In this document: in pieces, positions 8,633 through 17,348 of the stretch | Layout: every line of letters begins with the position of its first letter | Position numbering within the stretch: the first letter of the stretch is position 1 | NCBI GenBank assembly: GCA_021647885.1 | Contig: JAKITV010000001.1 | Location: 172,501-236,500, forward strand | Direction of reading: 5' to 3' | DNA: 64,000 nt | DNA from: Flavobacteriaceae bacterium | Lineage (GTDB): Bacteria > Bacteroidota > Bacteroidia > Flavobacteriales > Flavobacteriaceae | The notes under the pieces: model-generated | The model's database searches: none | What the model was told of the DNA's origin: nothing | The model's input: only the letters and a program-made list of their open reading frames with translations | Program-made: the position numbers and the translations under genes

Positions 8633-9940
8633 ATGAAATTATTAGAATCATTTAGAAAGCACGCTTTTTGGACTATGGACTTTTTTAAAGGAAGTCCCAT
8701 AAGAAAACATTATAATGATATTAAATTTATTCTAGAAAATTATGATTCTGAAAAATCTAAAAGCATTAGGAAGAATCACTTACAAAATGTACTAAATCAT
8801 TCAGTGCAAACGACTCCATTTTATAAAAACATAAAATCTAATCCAGAACTTTCAGATTTCCCAATTATTGATAAAAGTGTTGTAAGAGAAAATTATGAAG
8901 AATTTAAATCTTTACAATTTAAAGATAAAGAAAACACACCAGTTGTGACCAGTGGATCTACAGGAACACCCTTTAAGTTATTTCATGATAAAGGGAAACG
9001 CTCAAGAAATACTGCAGATGTTATTTATTTTGCAAAAAGGGGAGGGTTTGATATTGGTTCTTGTTTAATTTATATGAAGGTATGGAATACAATAAACACC
9101 AAATCTTCTTTTAAATTATGGATGGAAAATATTATACCATATAATACTTTTAATTACACAGATAAAGATATAGCTAAACTTATAGAAGATATTAAAAAGT
9201 ATAAGGAATGTGGAATTGTTTGTTTTGCTTCAACTTGTGATGTTATTGTTAATTATTTAGATTCTATAAATGCAAAACCATTTGATTATAAAATTAGTTC
9301 TATCATTGCGAATTCTGATGCCTTAAGTAATCATACAAAAGACAGAATGGAAAAGTATTTTCAAGTACCTACTTTATCTCGTTATTCAAGTATGGAGTGT
9401 GGATTGATTGGGCAACAAGATTATTCTGGTGGATATGAGTTTCAAGTAAACTGGGCCAGTTTTTATATTGAGTTATTGGATTTGGAAGAAGATAAGCCAG
9501 CTGAACCTGATAAAATGGGTAGAGTAGTAGTAACAGATTTATTTAATTGTTGTATGCCTTTAATACGTTATGATACAGGAGATTTAGCATTTTTAAGTCC
9601 TAATAAAAAAGATATTAATGGAGCACCTGTATTAGAAAGGATTGAAGGGCGAAAAGTAGATTTAATAAGAGATACTAAAAATGAAGTTATTACGTCTCAT
9701 ATTGTAACTGTTAATATGTGGAAATATGCTGAACTTAAACAATACCAATTTGTTCAAAAGGGATCTAAAGATTATGTGTTTAGATTAAATCCATGGACAG
9801 AATTTTCTAGAGAACAAGAATTAATAAATGAGTTTAGAGGTTATTTAGGTAATGACGCAAATATTACTATAAAATATATAGATGAAATTCCTTTATTATC
9901 TTCTGGAAAAAGGAGATTAGTAATTAACGAAACACTATAA
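8633..9940 (+). CDS. Phenylacetate-CoA ligase / CapK-like adenylate-forming enzyme
   Basis: ANL-superfamily enzyme related to PaaK and CapK. The 435 aa contain the phosphate-binding loop TSGSTGTPFKL near residue 106, the A5-like YSSMECG motif, and RYDTGD near 320. CapK members act in capsule or polysaccharide synthesis and PaaK members activate aryl acids. The neighbouring methyltransferase and the absence of a paa pathway point to a surface or secondary-metabolite role, but this is weak. The acyl substrate is unknown. Convergent with the next gene. Confidence 0.8.
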   Translation: MKLLESFRKHAFWTMDFFKGSPIRKHYNDIKFILENYDSEKSKSIRKNHLQNVLNHSVQTTPFYKNIKSNPELSDFPIIDKSVVRENYEEFKSLQFKDKENTPVVTSGSTGTPFKLFHDKGKRSRNTADVIYFAKRGGFDIGSCLIYMKVWNTINTKSSFKLWMENIIPYNTFNYTDKDIAKLIEDIKKYKECGIVCFASTCDVIVNYLDSINAKPFDYKISSIIANSDALSNHTKDRMEKYFQVPTLSRYSSMECGLIGQQDYSGGYEFQVNWASFYIELLDLEEDKPAEPDKMGRVVVTDLFNCCMPLIRYDTGDLAFLSPNKKDINGAPVLERIEGRKVDLIRDTKNEVITSHIVTVNMWKYAELKQYQFVQKGSKDYVFRLNPWTEFSREQELINEFRGYLGNDANITIKYIDEIPLLSSGKRRLVINETL

Positions 9941-9985
9941 GAATTAGAAGTTATTATTGGTAAATATTATATTTTTCTAGCAACG

Positions 9986-10723
9986 TTATTTTTGGCATAC
10001 AATATACAACATGCCTTTTCTTTTAGTAGTGTTATTATTAATGAACTGATTTGCGTTTTTTACTTCTAAAACAGTATAACCAATATTTTGTAAATCTGAA
10101 AGAATCTTATCCTTTTTAACCCAATACGAAAGAGCTTGATTTTTATTAAAAATCTTCCAATTAAATTTATTATTAATCTTAATCCAAGGTAGTCGTTGGG
10201 TTAAAACTTTTTCTTTTCTAATTATTCTTAACAAATTTAAAACCATATTTAGTGGTCTATTGAAAATTCTTGTGTTATAGTCTAAAAAGGAAAAAAGTAC
10301 GATACCACCTTTTTTAGTAATTCTATAAGATTCATTTAACGAAGCATTGAATTCTTCTTCTTCTGGAATAAAATTAAGCACTTGTTGAAGATATAGCGAA
10401 TAATCAAATGTATTGTTCCCATATTTAGATAAGTTGACAGCATCAGCGACCTTAAATTCAATGTTAGATTCCTTTTCTTTTGCTACTTTTTTAGCTTGTT
10501 TAATCATGCCTGGAACAATATCAAATGCAGAGATATTATTAAAACCCATATTTTCAACATAAAATGCAAGCCTTCCACCACCAGTCCCAACATCTATAAC
10601 ATTTTTAGTGTTATCTATAAGATATTTTGACAGTAATTTATCTTCGGCAATAAGGAGGTAATTTTTTTTTGACCATTCTTCAAATAACTCGTTTGAATAA
10701 AGTTCAGCATTTAAATTTCTCAT
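9986..10723 (-). CDS. Class I SAM-dependent methyltransferase
   Basis: SAM-binding motif I is NVIDVGTGGGRLAFYVENMG (residues about 39-58), followed by the acidic FDIVPGM at the end of strand 2 and AVNLSKYGNNTFDYSLYLQQ as motifs II/III. The 245-aa, Methyltransf_11/25-like protein includes KKGGIVLFSFLDYNTR. It is convergent with the CapK-like gene and otherwise isolated. The acceptor substrate cannot be inferred. Confidence 0.85.
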   Translation of the reverse strand: MRNLNAELYSNELFEEWSKKNYLLIAEDKLLSKYLIDNTKNVIDVGTGGGRLAFYVENMGFNNISAFDIVPGMIKQAKKVAKEKESNIEFKVADAVNLSKYGNNTFDYSLYLQQVLNFIPEEEEFNASLNESYRITKKGGIVLFSFLDYNTRIFNRPLNMVLNLLRIIRKEKVLTQRLPWIKINNKFNWKIFNKNQALSYWVKKDKILSDLQNIGYTVLEVKNANQFINNNTTKRKGMLYIVCQK

Positions 10724-10838
10724 TGAGAAGATATTTCATTATTCGTATAAATGTAAGTAAATATTAATAAATAGGGAGTGAGGGAAATGAAAAAGGTAAT
10801 TACTTAAATTTATTTTTTAACACGGATTTTGATAATTT

Positions 10839-11522
10839 TTACTTTAATAATTCAATAATAGCATTTACAAAAATTGACCATAATTTGGGTTCCCATATTG
10901 AATTTGTAAAGAACAGTAATATTAATATTAAAATGAATTATAAATATTCACTCTAAACACACTCTTTTTTTTAAACAAATCATAAGCAAAAAGACATGCA
11001 ATTGGAAAAAACAATAAACCATAATATGTGCTATCAAGGGATTCCATTTTAATTCCAAAAACAGTAACTCTTGCAACAGCTGCGCTAGTTAAAACTGTAG
11101 TAGCAAATACAAGATATCTCTTATGTTTATTAGGTGTTTTCCTGTTTTTAATTCCGAGAAATACAAATATCATAAACATCATAATGTATGTTAAGTTATC
11201 TCCTACTTCGTGATAATACATTGGTGGTTTCATGAAACTTGTATAACTACCACTTAACAATATTACAACACTAATAACGACACTTAACCAACCAAGTGTA
11301 AAATGTAAATTTCTACGATTGGAACTAATTAAAATTGTTTGAACCAAGGAAAGAACAATCCAACTCGAAAAAATAACTCCATGAACTTTTAAGTGTAAAC
11401 TCATTTGGCGTTCTGGGTCAGGCAGAAAGAAAGAATTGGAAAATTAGTAAATTAAAATAATAAAGAACCATATTGCTATACCAGTGAAAAAGTAACGATC
11501 TTTATTATGTGCTTTTATTCAT
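10839..11522 (-). pseudogene. Decayed DUF2306-like four-to-six-helix membrane protein
   Basis: The longest intact piece is 158 aa (10928-11404), but homologous-looking sequence continues on both sides. Upstream in the same frame 13 codons (...NSFFLPDPERQ) lead to an in-frame TAA at 11444-11446. Beyond it the frame gives DRYFFTGIAIWFFIILIY, a first membrane helix, which reaches the ATG at 11522 only after a one-base frameshift (M-N-K-S then H-N-K-D). After the stop at 10928, the +1 frame continues TNSIWEPKLWSIFVNAIIEL to a stop at 10839, like the C-terminus of this family. There are three lesions in a roughly 226-codon gene. The core carries LHLKVHG and LHFTLGW histidine motifs. Confidence 0.7.
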
Positions 11523-11538
11523 TTTCGATTTTAAAAAT

Positions 11539-12615
11539 TTAAAACAGATCATCAATCTTATTTTTCTGGATGGCTTGCCAAGCAATTGTAAATAATAGTT
11601 GCGTGTGTTTGTTTAGATGTTCAAATCGTTTATCGGTTGTATAGCCTTTATGATATCTGTAATAAATTTGTTGGACAATAACCGAGAGTTTAAATAAACC
11701 ATACACATAGTAAAACACTAAGTTATTAATTGATCTGCCACTTTTTTTGCTGTATAATTCTACAATGTCTAATCTATTTGGATTCCCTTTAAAAACAGTT
11801 GGACTTGGCAATCCTTTTTTTAAAGCATCCATATCATCTTCGGTAATCCAATACGAAAGCGATGTGCCCAAATCCATTAAAGGATCTCCAAGCGTACACA
11901 TTTCCCAATCTAAAACAGCATTGATTTCTGTCCAGGAATCATCTTTAAACATAACATTGTCATATTTAAAATCGTTGTGAATTAAACAATTATCATGCGT
12001 TTTTGGTTGGTTGTTCTGTAACCATTGTATCACCTTTTCAGATTCAGGGATGATATCGGTTTTTGCTTTTTTGTATTGTTTTGCCCAATTGGTGATTTGT
12101 CGCTCAACATAACCTTCAGGTTTTCCTAAATCTGTAAGTCCAGCAGTTTTATAATCTACATTATGCAATTCTACAAAAGTATTTAACCAAGTATTAGAAA
12201 TAGTTTTATAATCCTCTGGTTTAATATCTCTTTTTTTAGCTTCTTTATAATCTAAAATAATACCATTGGCTTTATCCATAATATAAAATGGAGCGCCAAT
12301 AATTGCATTATCTTTAGTAAAAACATGAACCTTTGGAATCTTTGAGAAAGTAGCATATAAATTAGAAAGTACTTTATACTCACGACTCATATCGTGTCCT
12401 CTTTTTACAGCTCCAAAAGGTGGACGACGTAATACATATTCTTTGTTTTCCACCAACAATAAATAAGTAAGGTTAGAGAAGCCTCCAGAAAAACGTCTGG
12501 CTTCAATATCGCTTTTTGCATCTTTTATTAGATGGTTTCCATATAAAAATCGTTTTAAATTGTCAAGCTGTAATGCTTCTTCTTTACTTACTTCTATGGT
12601 ATTATTACTTGACAT
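11539..12615 (-). CDS. Aminoglycoside-phosphotransferase-like kinase (ACAD10/11-associated)
   Basis: APH-fold kinase of 358 aa. It shows RRFSGGFSNLTYLL (nucleotide loop), EYVLRRPP (lysine-equivalent region), the catalytic CLIHNDFKYDNVMF loop and VLDWEMCTLGDP (metal-binding Asp). Its closest relatives are the kinase domains of ACAD10/ACAD11, which phosphorylate 4-hydroxyacyl-CoAs so that an acyl-CoA dehydrogenase domain can remove the phosphate. An ACAD of that type (13443-14654) is in the same operon, so a role in hydroxy-acid catabolism is a reasonable inference. It is the last gene of the operon. Confidence 0.85.
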   Translation of the reverse strand: MSSNNTIEVSKEEALQLDNLKRFLYGNHLIKDAKSDIEARRFSGGFSNLTYLLLVENKEYVLRRPPFGAVKRGHDMSREYKVLSNLYATFSKIPKVHVFTKDNAIIGAPFYIMDKANGIILDYKEAKKRDIKPEDYKTISNTWLNTFVELHNVDYKTAGLTDLGKPEGYVERQITNWAKQYKKAKTDIIPESEKVIQWLQNNQPKTHDNCLIHNDFKYDNVMFKDDSWTEINAVLDWEMCTLGDPLMDLGTSLSYWITEDDMDALKKGLPSPTVFKGNPNRLDIVELYSKKSGRSINNLVFYYVYGLFKLSVIVQQIYYRYHKGYTTDKRFEHLNKHTQLLFTIAWQAIQKNKIDDLF

Positions 12616-12681
12616 AATGTTTTGGTTTTAATTATCAATTTTAAAGTATATTGAATTCATGAGTTGTTTTTTTATTCATAA

Positions 12682-12714
12682 AGACCTCACAGGTTTTTAA
12701 AACCTGTGAGGTCT
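12682..12714. repeat. Perfect 16-bp palindrome inside the acyl-CoA operon
   Basis: AGACCTCACAGGTTTT (12682-12697), one T, then its exact inverse (12699-12714). It sits between the kinase and histidine-phosphatase genes, 3 nt past the end of the latter. It could be an attenuator or RNA-stability hairpin. A shorter relative (AGACCTG-T-CAGGTCT) lies at 14674-14688, so this looks like a dispersed REP-like repeat. Confidence 0.7.
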
Positions 12715-12717
12715 AGT

Positions 12718-13434
12718 TTAAACAAACGTGATTAATTCTTTAGATAGATGTGGTGTTTCGTTAAGACTTAATATATTGAGTTTATTTTTTGAATATATTA
12801 ATTGTGAAAACGAAGTATTTCTAAAAGATAAATTTAATTCTGAAATTTTTTCTTCTGAAATAGCTAATGTGTCTCCAATTATAGAACTTTTAGTTCCACC
12901 AGAAGTAAATATGCCTATGGTTTCTCGTTTGCCAATTTGTTTTAAAATGTTAGTTACACCTTTTTTAGTTTGAGTACGAAAGTCTAACCATGATTGAATG
13001 GTTCTATGATTAACAGCATATTTTCCTGAAACATATGCTTTCAAAAATAATTCAAAGATTAAGATCGAATTTTTTTGTTTTAGATTTTGGTTTTCATGTA
13101 TTTCTGCCAATAACTTTTTAGCATAGTCATATTGGTTAATAAAATCCTCGTAATAAAAAGTTAATGCATCTAGAGCTTGATGTTCGTTTAATTCTTCTAA
13201 ATAAATAGGTTTTGGCAATTCAATGCCATTATTTGAAAACGCATGAATAAATCCATCAAAAGTTTGCTGATGCCTTTTTAGTTTTCCAATAAATATTTTA
13301 TCAAAATGAATATTGTTCTTTACAAAATATGCTCCTAAAGCTTCAGATTGTAAAATGCCTTTTTCTGATAAATTATCATAATCTTCTGCCAAAAAGGAAG
13401 CTTGTCCATGACGTATTAAATAGATTTTACTCAT
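12718..13434 (-). CDS. Histidine phosphatase superfamily protein
   Basis: Phosphoglycerate-mutase-like fold of 238 aa. The catalytic LIRHGQAS motif holds R8 and H9, IGKLKRHQQTF supplies the second arginine, and IFTSGGTKSSIIG stands where most family members have the second catalytic histidine (usually SHG). That change makes phosphatase activity uncertain. The gene lies between the ACAD and APH-like genes, 8 nt from the ACAD. A phosphatase beside the kinase may act on the same phosphorylated acyl intermediate. Confidence 0.8.
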   Translation of the reverse strand: MSKIYLIRHGQASFLAEDYDNLSEKGILQSEALGAYFVKNNIHFDKIFIGKLKRHQQTFDGFIHAFSNNGIELPKPIYLEELNEHQALDALTFYYEDFINQYDYAKKLLAEIHENQNLKQKNSILIFELFLKAYVSGKYAVNHRTIQSWLDFRTQTKKGVTNILKQIGKRETIGIFTSGGTKSSIIGDTLAISEEKISELNLSFRNTSFSQLIYSKNKLNILSLNETPHLSKELITFV

Positions 13435-13442
13435 TAATAAAT

Positions 13443-14654
13443 TTAGCTAAACGCTTTTATGGTTCTTTTTCCCAATTGATACATATGTACTTCGTCTGGA
13501 CCATCGGCATATTTAAGCATTCTTCCATACAAGTAAAATTGAGATAAAGGTACATCCTGAGAGACTCCTTTAGATCCATGAATTTGCATTGCTCTATCTA
13601 CAACATTTAACAACATGCTTGGTGCAACTATTTTTATCATAGCAATAATATCGGTTGCAGCTTTGTTGCCAACAGTATCCATCATATAAGCAGCTTTAAG
13701 CGTTAGTAATCTTGCTTGTTCGATTTCACATTTAGATTTAGCAATATCTTGACGGATGCTACTATATTCGGCTAATTTTTTGCCAAAAGTAGTACGTTCT
13801 GTAGAGCGTTTACACATCATTTCCATAGCTCGTTCTGCCATTCCAATCATTCGCATACAATGATGAATACGTCCAGGGCCTAAACGACCTTGCGCGATTT
13901 CGAAACCACGACCTTCACCCAATAATATATTTTCAACAGGAACTCTTACATTTTCTAAAAGAAATTCGGCATGACCTTCAGGAGAATCTAAATTCCCCAT
14001 AACAGATAATGGTCTCACAACCGTTAATCCAGGAGTATCCATTGGCACAATAATCATGCTTTGTTGAGTGTATCGCGAGGCATCAGGATTTGTTTTTCCC
14101 ATTACAATAGTAACCTTACAGTTCGGATCCATGCCACCAGAAGCCCACCATTTTCTGCCATTTATAACATATTCATCGCCATCTCGAACTATTGAAGTTT
14201 CAATATTTGTAGCGTCAGAAGAAGCTACTTGTGGTTCGGTCATTAAAAATGCTGAACGAATAGTACCATCCATTAATGGTTTGAGCCATTGTTTTTGTTG
14301 TGCTGGAGTGCCATATTTGGCAAAAACTTCCATGTTTCCAGAATCTGGTGCTGAACAATTAAAAATAATAGCAGACCAAGGTACACGTCCCATTATTTCT
14401 GCCATAGCAGCATATTCTAAATTACTTAATCCAGGGCTGAAAGTTCCATAATCCTTCGGAAGAAATAAATTCCATAAACCAGCAGTCCTGGCTTTATCTT
14501 TTAAACTTTCAATAGATGGATGCGAAGTCCATAAATGTTTTGGATTAGCATTATAGGCATTCACTTCTTGTTCGATTGGATATATATTATCATCCATAAA
14601 ACCCTGAAGCTTTTGTAATAAGCCTTTTACTTTTTCTGTGTGTTCAAAATTCAT
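13443..14654 (-). CDS. Acyl-CoA dehydrogenase (ACAD10/11-like)
   Basis: FAD-dependent dehydrogenase of 403 aa. It contains [18 protein letters not shown] (FAD and substrate signature), [29 protein letters not shown], the [13 protein letters not shown] loop and the C-terminal YADGPDEVH signature that typifies the ACAD11 group. It probably works with the APH-like kinase two genes downstream on 4-hydroxyacyl-CoA or branched substrates. It is the fourth gene of a six-gene leftward operon. Confidence 0.93.
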   Translation of the reverse strand: MNFEHTEKVKGLLQKLQGFMDDNIYPIEQEVNAYNANPKHLWTSHPSIESLKDKARTAGLWNLFLPKDYGTFSPGLSNLEYAAMAEIMGRVPWSAIIFNCSAPDSGNMEVFAKYGTPAQQKQWLKPLMDGTIRSAFLMTEPQVASSDATNIETSIVRDGDEYVINGRKWWASGGMDPNCKVTIVMGKTNPDASRYTQQSMIIVPMDTPGLTVVRPLSVMGNLDSPEGHAEFLLENVRVPVENILLGEGRGFEIAQGRLGPGRIHHCMRMIGMAERAMEMMCKRSTERTTFGKKLAEYSSIRQDIAKSKCEIEQARLLTLKAAYMMDTVGNKAATDIIAMIKIVAPSMLLNVVDRAMQIHGSKGVSQDVPLSQFYLYGRMLKYADGPDEVHMYQLGKRTIKAFS

Positions 14655-14673
14655 AATTAATTTTTATATTTTG

Positions 14674-14688
14674 AGACCTGTCAGGTCT
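14674..14688. repeat. Short palindrome AGACCTGTCAGGTCT
   Basis: Seven-base arms around one T, in the gap between the SDR and ACAD genes. It shares the AGACCT...AGGTCT core with the longer palindrome at 12682-12714. Confidence 0.6.
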
Positions 14689-14691
14689 TAT

Positions 14692-15468
14692 TCATCCTGA
14701 AATTAAATAACCACCATCGGCTACTTGTAAACTTCCTGTAATATAACTACCAGCTTCTGATGCTAATAATAAGGCAACACTTGCTATTTCTTCCGATTGT
14801 CCCATTCTACCAAGTGGCAATTTTTTATTGATATGATGCATCACTTTATCATCAGTCCACAACGCAGAGCTAAACTTTGTTTGAATCAATCCTGGGCAAA
14901 TCGCATTAGCACGAATGCCATGTTTTCCCCATTCTTTAGCTTGATTTTTAGTAAGCATTGATAATGCTGCTTTGCTTGAAGAATACAAACCCAAGCCATA
15001 TCCTGGATGCTCACCTTCAATAGAACTTATATTAATAACGCTTCCTCCACCTCTGGATTTCATGCTATCCAAACATCTATTGGCTAAATCCCAAGGTGCT
15101 TTTACATTAATGTTCATAATTTTATCAAAAGCATCTATAGGCGCATCTTCAATAGGTCCATAAACAGGATTGGTGGCTGCATTATTTACCAAAATATCAA
15201 TACCACCACATTCAGCAATTGTTTTTTCTACTAAATTTTTTCTGCTGTCAACATCACCAACATGACAAGCTATAGTAATGGCTTTTAAGCCTAATGCTTT
15301 AAATTCGGTAACAACTTTTTCGCAAGCCTCTTGCTTTCTACTGCTTATTATTACAGTTGCACCACACTCTGCAAATGCTTTAGCGATGGCTTTACCAATA
15401 CCTTTGGATGATCCAGTAATAATGGCGACTTTCCCTTCTAAATTAAATTTATCTTTTATTGTACTCAT
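14692..15468 (-). CDS. Short-chain dehydrogenase/reductase
   Basis: SDR-family NAD(P)-dependent oxidoreductase of 258 aa. The cofactor loop is TGSSKGIGKAIA near residue 18. NNAAT, the catalytic Ser in NISSIEG and YSSSKAALS with the Tyr/Lys pair near residue 163 complete the classical SDR set. ISSRKQEA after the second strand suggests NADP. By context it oxidises or reduces a hydroxyacyl or ketoacyl intermediate in this operon. Confidence 0.92.
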   Translation of the reverse strand: MSTIKDKFNLEGKVAIITGSSKGIGKAIAKAFAECGATVIISSRKQEACEKVVTEFKALGLKAITIACHVGDVDSRKNLVEKTIAECGGIDILVNNAATNPVYGPIEDAPIDAFDKIMNINVKAPWDLANRCLDSMKSRGGGSVINISSIEGEHPGYGLGLYSSSKAALSMLTKNQAKEWGKHGIRANAICPGLIQTKFSSALWTDDKVMHHINKKLPLGRMGQSEEIASVALLLASEAGSYITGSLQVADGGYLISG

Positions 15469-15486
15469 TTATTTTTTGATTATTAG

Positions 15487-16383
15487 TTAGGATAAAAAAT
15501 CGGGATCTTTGTACTTAGGATTTGGATAAGTATAAAAACCTTCTCCAGTTTTCATTCCAAGTTTTCCTTTATCTATAAAGTTTTTCCTGAAGTATTCTGC
15601 TCGTGCTAATCCAAGTTTATCATTTAATTTTTCACTCCACAATTTTTCTATATTGTAAACGGTTTCTAATCCTACCATATCCATAATTGCGCAAGGACCC
15701 ATTTTTGCTCCAGAGGTTATCATCCATGTTTTATCTATGGTTTCAAAATCTGAAACCTTGTTTACCAATAAGTTTCCAGCGGCTTGGAGCAATGGTCCAA
15801 GTAACGAATTAATGACATAACCATGCTGTTCTTTATAAATAGGAACCGGAACCATACCAATGTCTTTTGCAAATGCAATTACAACATCAAAATATTTAGA
15901 TTCTGTTTTTGGATGTCCCATAACTTCACCAATATTGGCATCCCAAATCCAATTGGCAAAATGTAAAGCAAGAAATTTTTCAGGTCTTCCTGTTTCTTCA
16001 GCATATTGACTTGGTAATAAGGTTGAAGAATTAGTAGTAAATATTGTTTTTTTGGGAGCTACTTTGGCTAATTCAATATAAAAAGTTTTTTTTATTTCAA
16101 GATTTTCAGGAATGGATTCGCTAATAAGGTCTGCATCTTTTACAGCTTCAGCCAAATTGGTTGTATAATTTAATCGTGCAAAAGTTTGGTCTATATCTTC
16201 TTGTGAAGCACCTCTAGTGTTTAGAAACAAATTTGCGAATTGTTGATGAAATTGTTTGCCACGCTCAAGACCTGTCTCGAAAGCATCATATACAGTTACA
16301 TTAAATCCTTTAAAAGCAGTTTGCCATGCTATTTGTGAGCCTAAAGTTCCAGCTCCTGCAATGGTTACATTTTTAATATTCAT
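15487..16383 (-). CDS. 3-hydroxyacyl-CoA dehydrogenase
   Basis: Oxidises 3-hydroxyacyl-CoA to 3-ketoacyl-CoA with NAD. A Rossmann loop GAGTLGSQIAWQTAFKG begins at residue 10, and the acidic VYDAFE follows. TTNSSTLLPSQYA and the catalytic LHFANWIWDANIGEV (His-Glu region) are present, then the helical C-terminal domain with KTGEGFYTYP. Size (298 aa) and domain order match single-function HADs. Its gene lies 18 nt upstream of the SDR. Confidence 0.93.
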   Translation of the reverse strand: MNIKNVTIAGAGTLGSQIAWQTAFKGFNVTVYDAFETGLERGKQFHQQFANLFLNTRGASQEDIDQTFARLNYTTNLAEAVKDADLISESIPENLEIKKTFYIELAKVAPKKTIFTTNSSTLLPSQYAEETGRPEKFLALHFANWIWDANIGEVMGHPKTESKYFDVVIAFAKDIGMVPVPIYKEQHGYVINSLLGPLLQAAGNLLVNKVSDFETIDKTWMITSGAKMGPCAIMDMVGLETVYNIEKLWSEKLNDKLGLARAEYFRKNFIDKGKLGMKTGEGFYTYPNPKYKDPDFLS

Positions 16384-16438
16384 ATAGTATGTGCGTATTT
16401 TTAGTGTATAATTTGCAAATCATAAATATAGCGAAATA

Positions 16439-17203
16439 TTAAACCTCCTGAACCATTTTAATGAATTCTAAAGAAAAATTATAAATATCTCCAGGCCATC
16501 TCGCAGACAAATAATTTCGATCTCTTACTACAAATCCTCTTTTTAAATTTTTAAGATTATCTTTTAATAAAGGAGTTGGTCCTTTTATAAAATTATTTTG
16601 GTTAGATAAAACAGACCTGACTTCGTCTTCGGTTGTTATGTCTGGATAGGTAAGATAATAGTCTTTAAGCCAAAGTCTGGTTAGGTTATATGCTAATAGC
16701 TCTTGAGATTTAAGTAAAGAGGTAGTTTTATAGTTGTAAATAACCGATTTTCCAGTAACCGAGTCTATACTTCTGGCTACTAAAATAACACCATGACACA
16801 CAGCAGCAACAGGCTTTTTAGCTTTAAAAAAGGCTACAATGAGTTGTTGTAGTGTTTCAGATTCTAAATATTCTTTTACGCTTTTATCGTGACCTCCTGG
16901 TAAAAGAATAGCATCAAAATCTTTTTCTGAAACAGCATCATATTTTTGTGGATTACAAAATGATTTGCTTTGTTCCATTTCTAAATAAGCATTAACGGCA
17001 TCTTGTCTTGCTTTTAAAACCGATTTAAAAACACCGAGTTTTTCTCCGCTAACCATTAATTTGTCTGCAGCAGCCTTTTCCCCATTTGGTGTTATAAAAA
17101 CAATTTCAAAGTTGTTTTCTCTCATTAATTTCCACGGAATAGCAGCTTCGGTTGGATCAAATCCATAACTTGGTAAAGGGATTAATACTTTTTTTATTGC
17201 CAT
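16439..17203 (-). CDS. DJ-1/PfpI family protein
   Basis: Class I glutamine-amidotransferase-like fold of 254 aa. The nucleophile elbow is AAVCHGVILVARS, with the conserved Cys near residue 135 and an upstream ILLPGGHDKS glutamate-region loop. The length and motifs resemble Hsp31-type glyoxalase or deglycase-like proteins rather than short PfpI. It is the first gene of the leftward acyl-CoA operon, 55 nt ahead of the HAD gene. Its exact chemistry is not evident. Confidence 0.85.
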   Translation of the reverse strand: MAIKKVLIPLPSYGFDPTEAAIPWKLMRENNFEIVFITPNGEKAAADKLMVSGEKLGVFKSVLKARQDAVNAYLEMEQSKSFCNPQKYDAVSEKDFDAILLPGGHDKSVKEYLESETLQQLIVAFFKAKKPVAAVCHGVILVARSIDSVTGKSVIYNYKTTSLLKSQELLAYNLTRLWLKDYYLTYPDITTEDEVRSVLSNQNNFIKGPTPLLKDNLKNLKRGFVVRDRNYLSARWPGDIYNFSLEFIKMVQEV

Positions 17204-17309
17204 AACTAATATTATGCGTTTTTTTGATTTAATGTTTAAATTTATAAAATGTAAACTAAAGTTGTATAGATAGCGTTAATTATTTACTTGCTTTATACTT
17301 GAATTGTTT

Positions 17310-17317
17310 TATTTTTG
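17310..17317 (+). promoter_or_regulatory. Promoter -7 element of the parvulin operon
   Basis: TATTTTTG matches TAnnTTTG, 31 nt before the ATG at 17349. Confidence 0.5.
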
Positions 17318-17348
17318 CTTTCATTGAAAAATTATAATTTATAGATAC

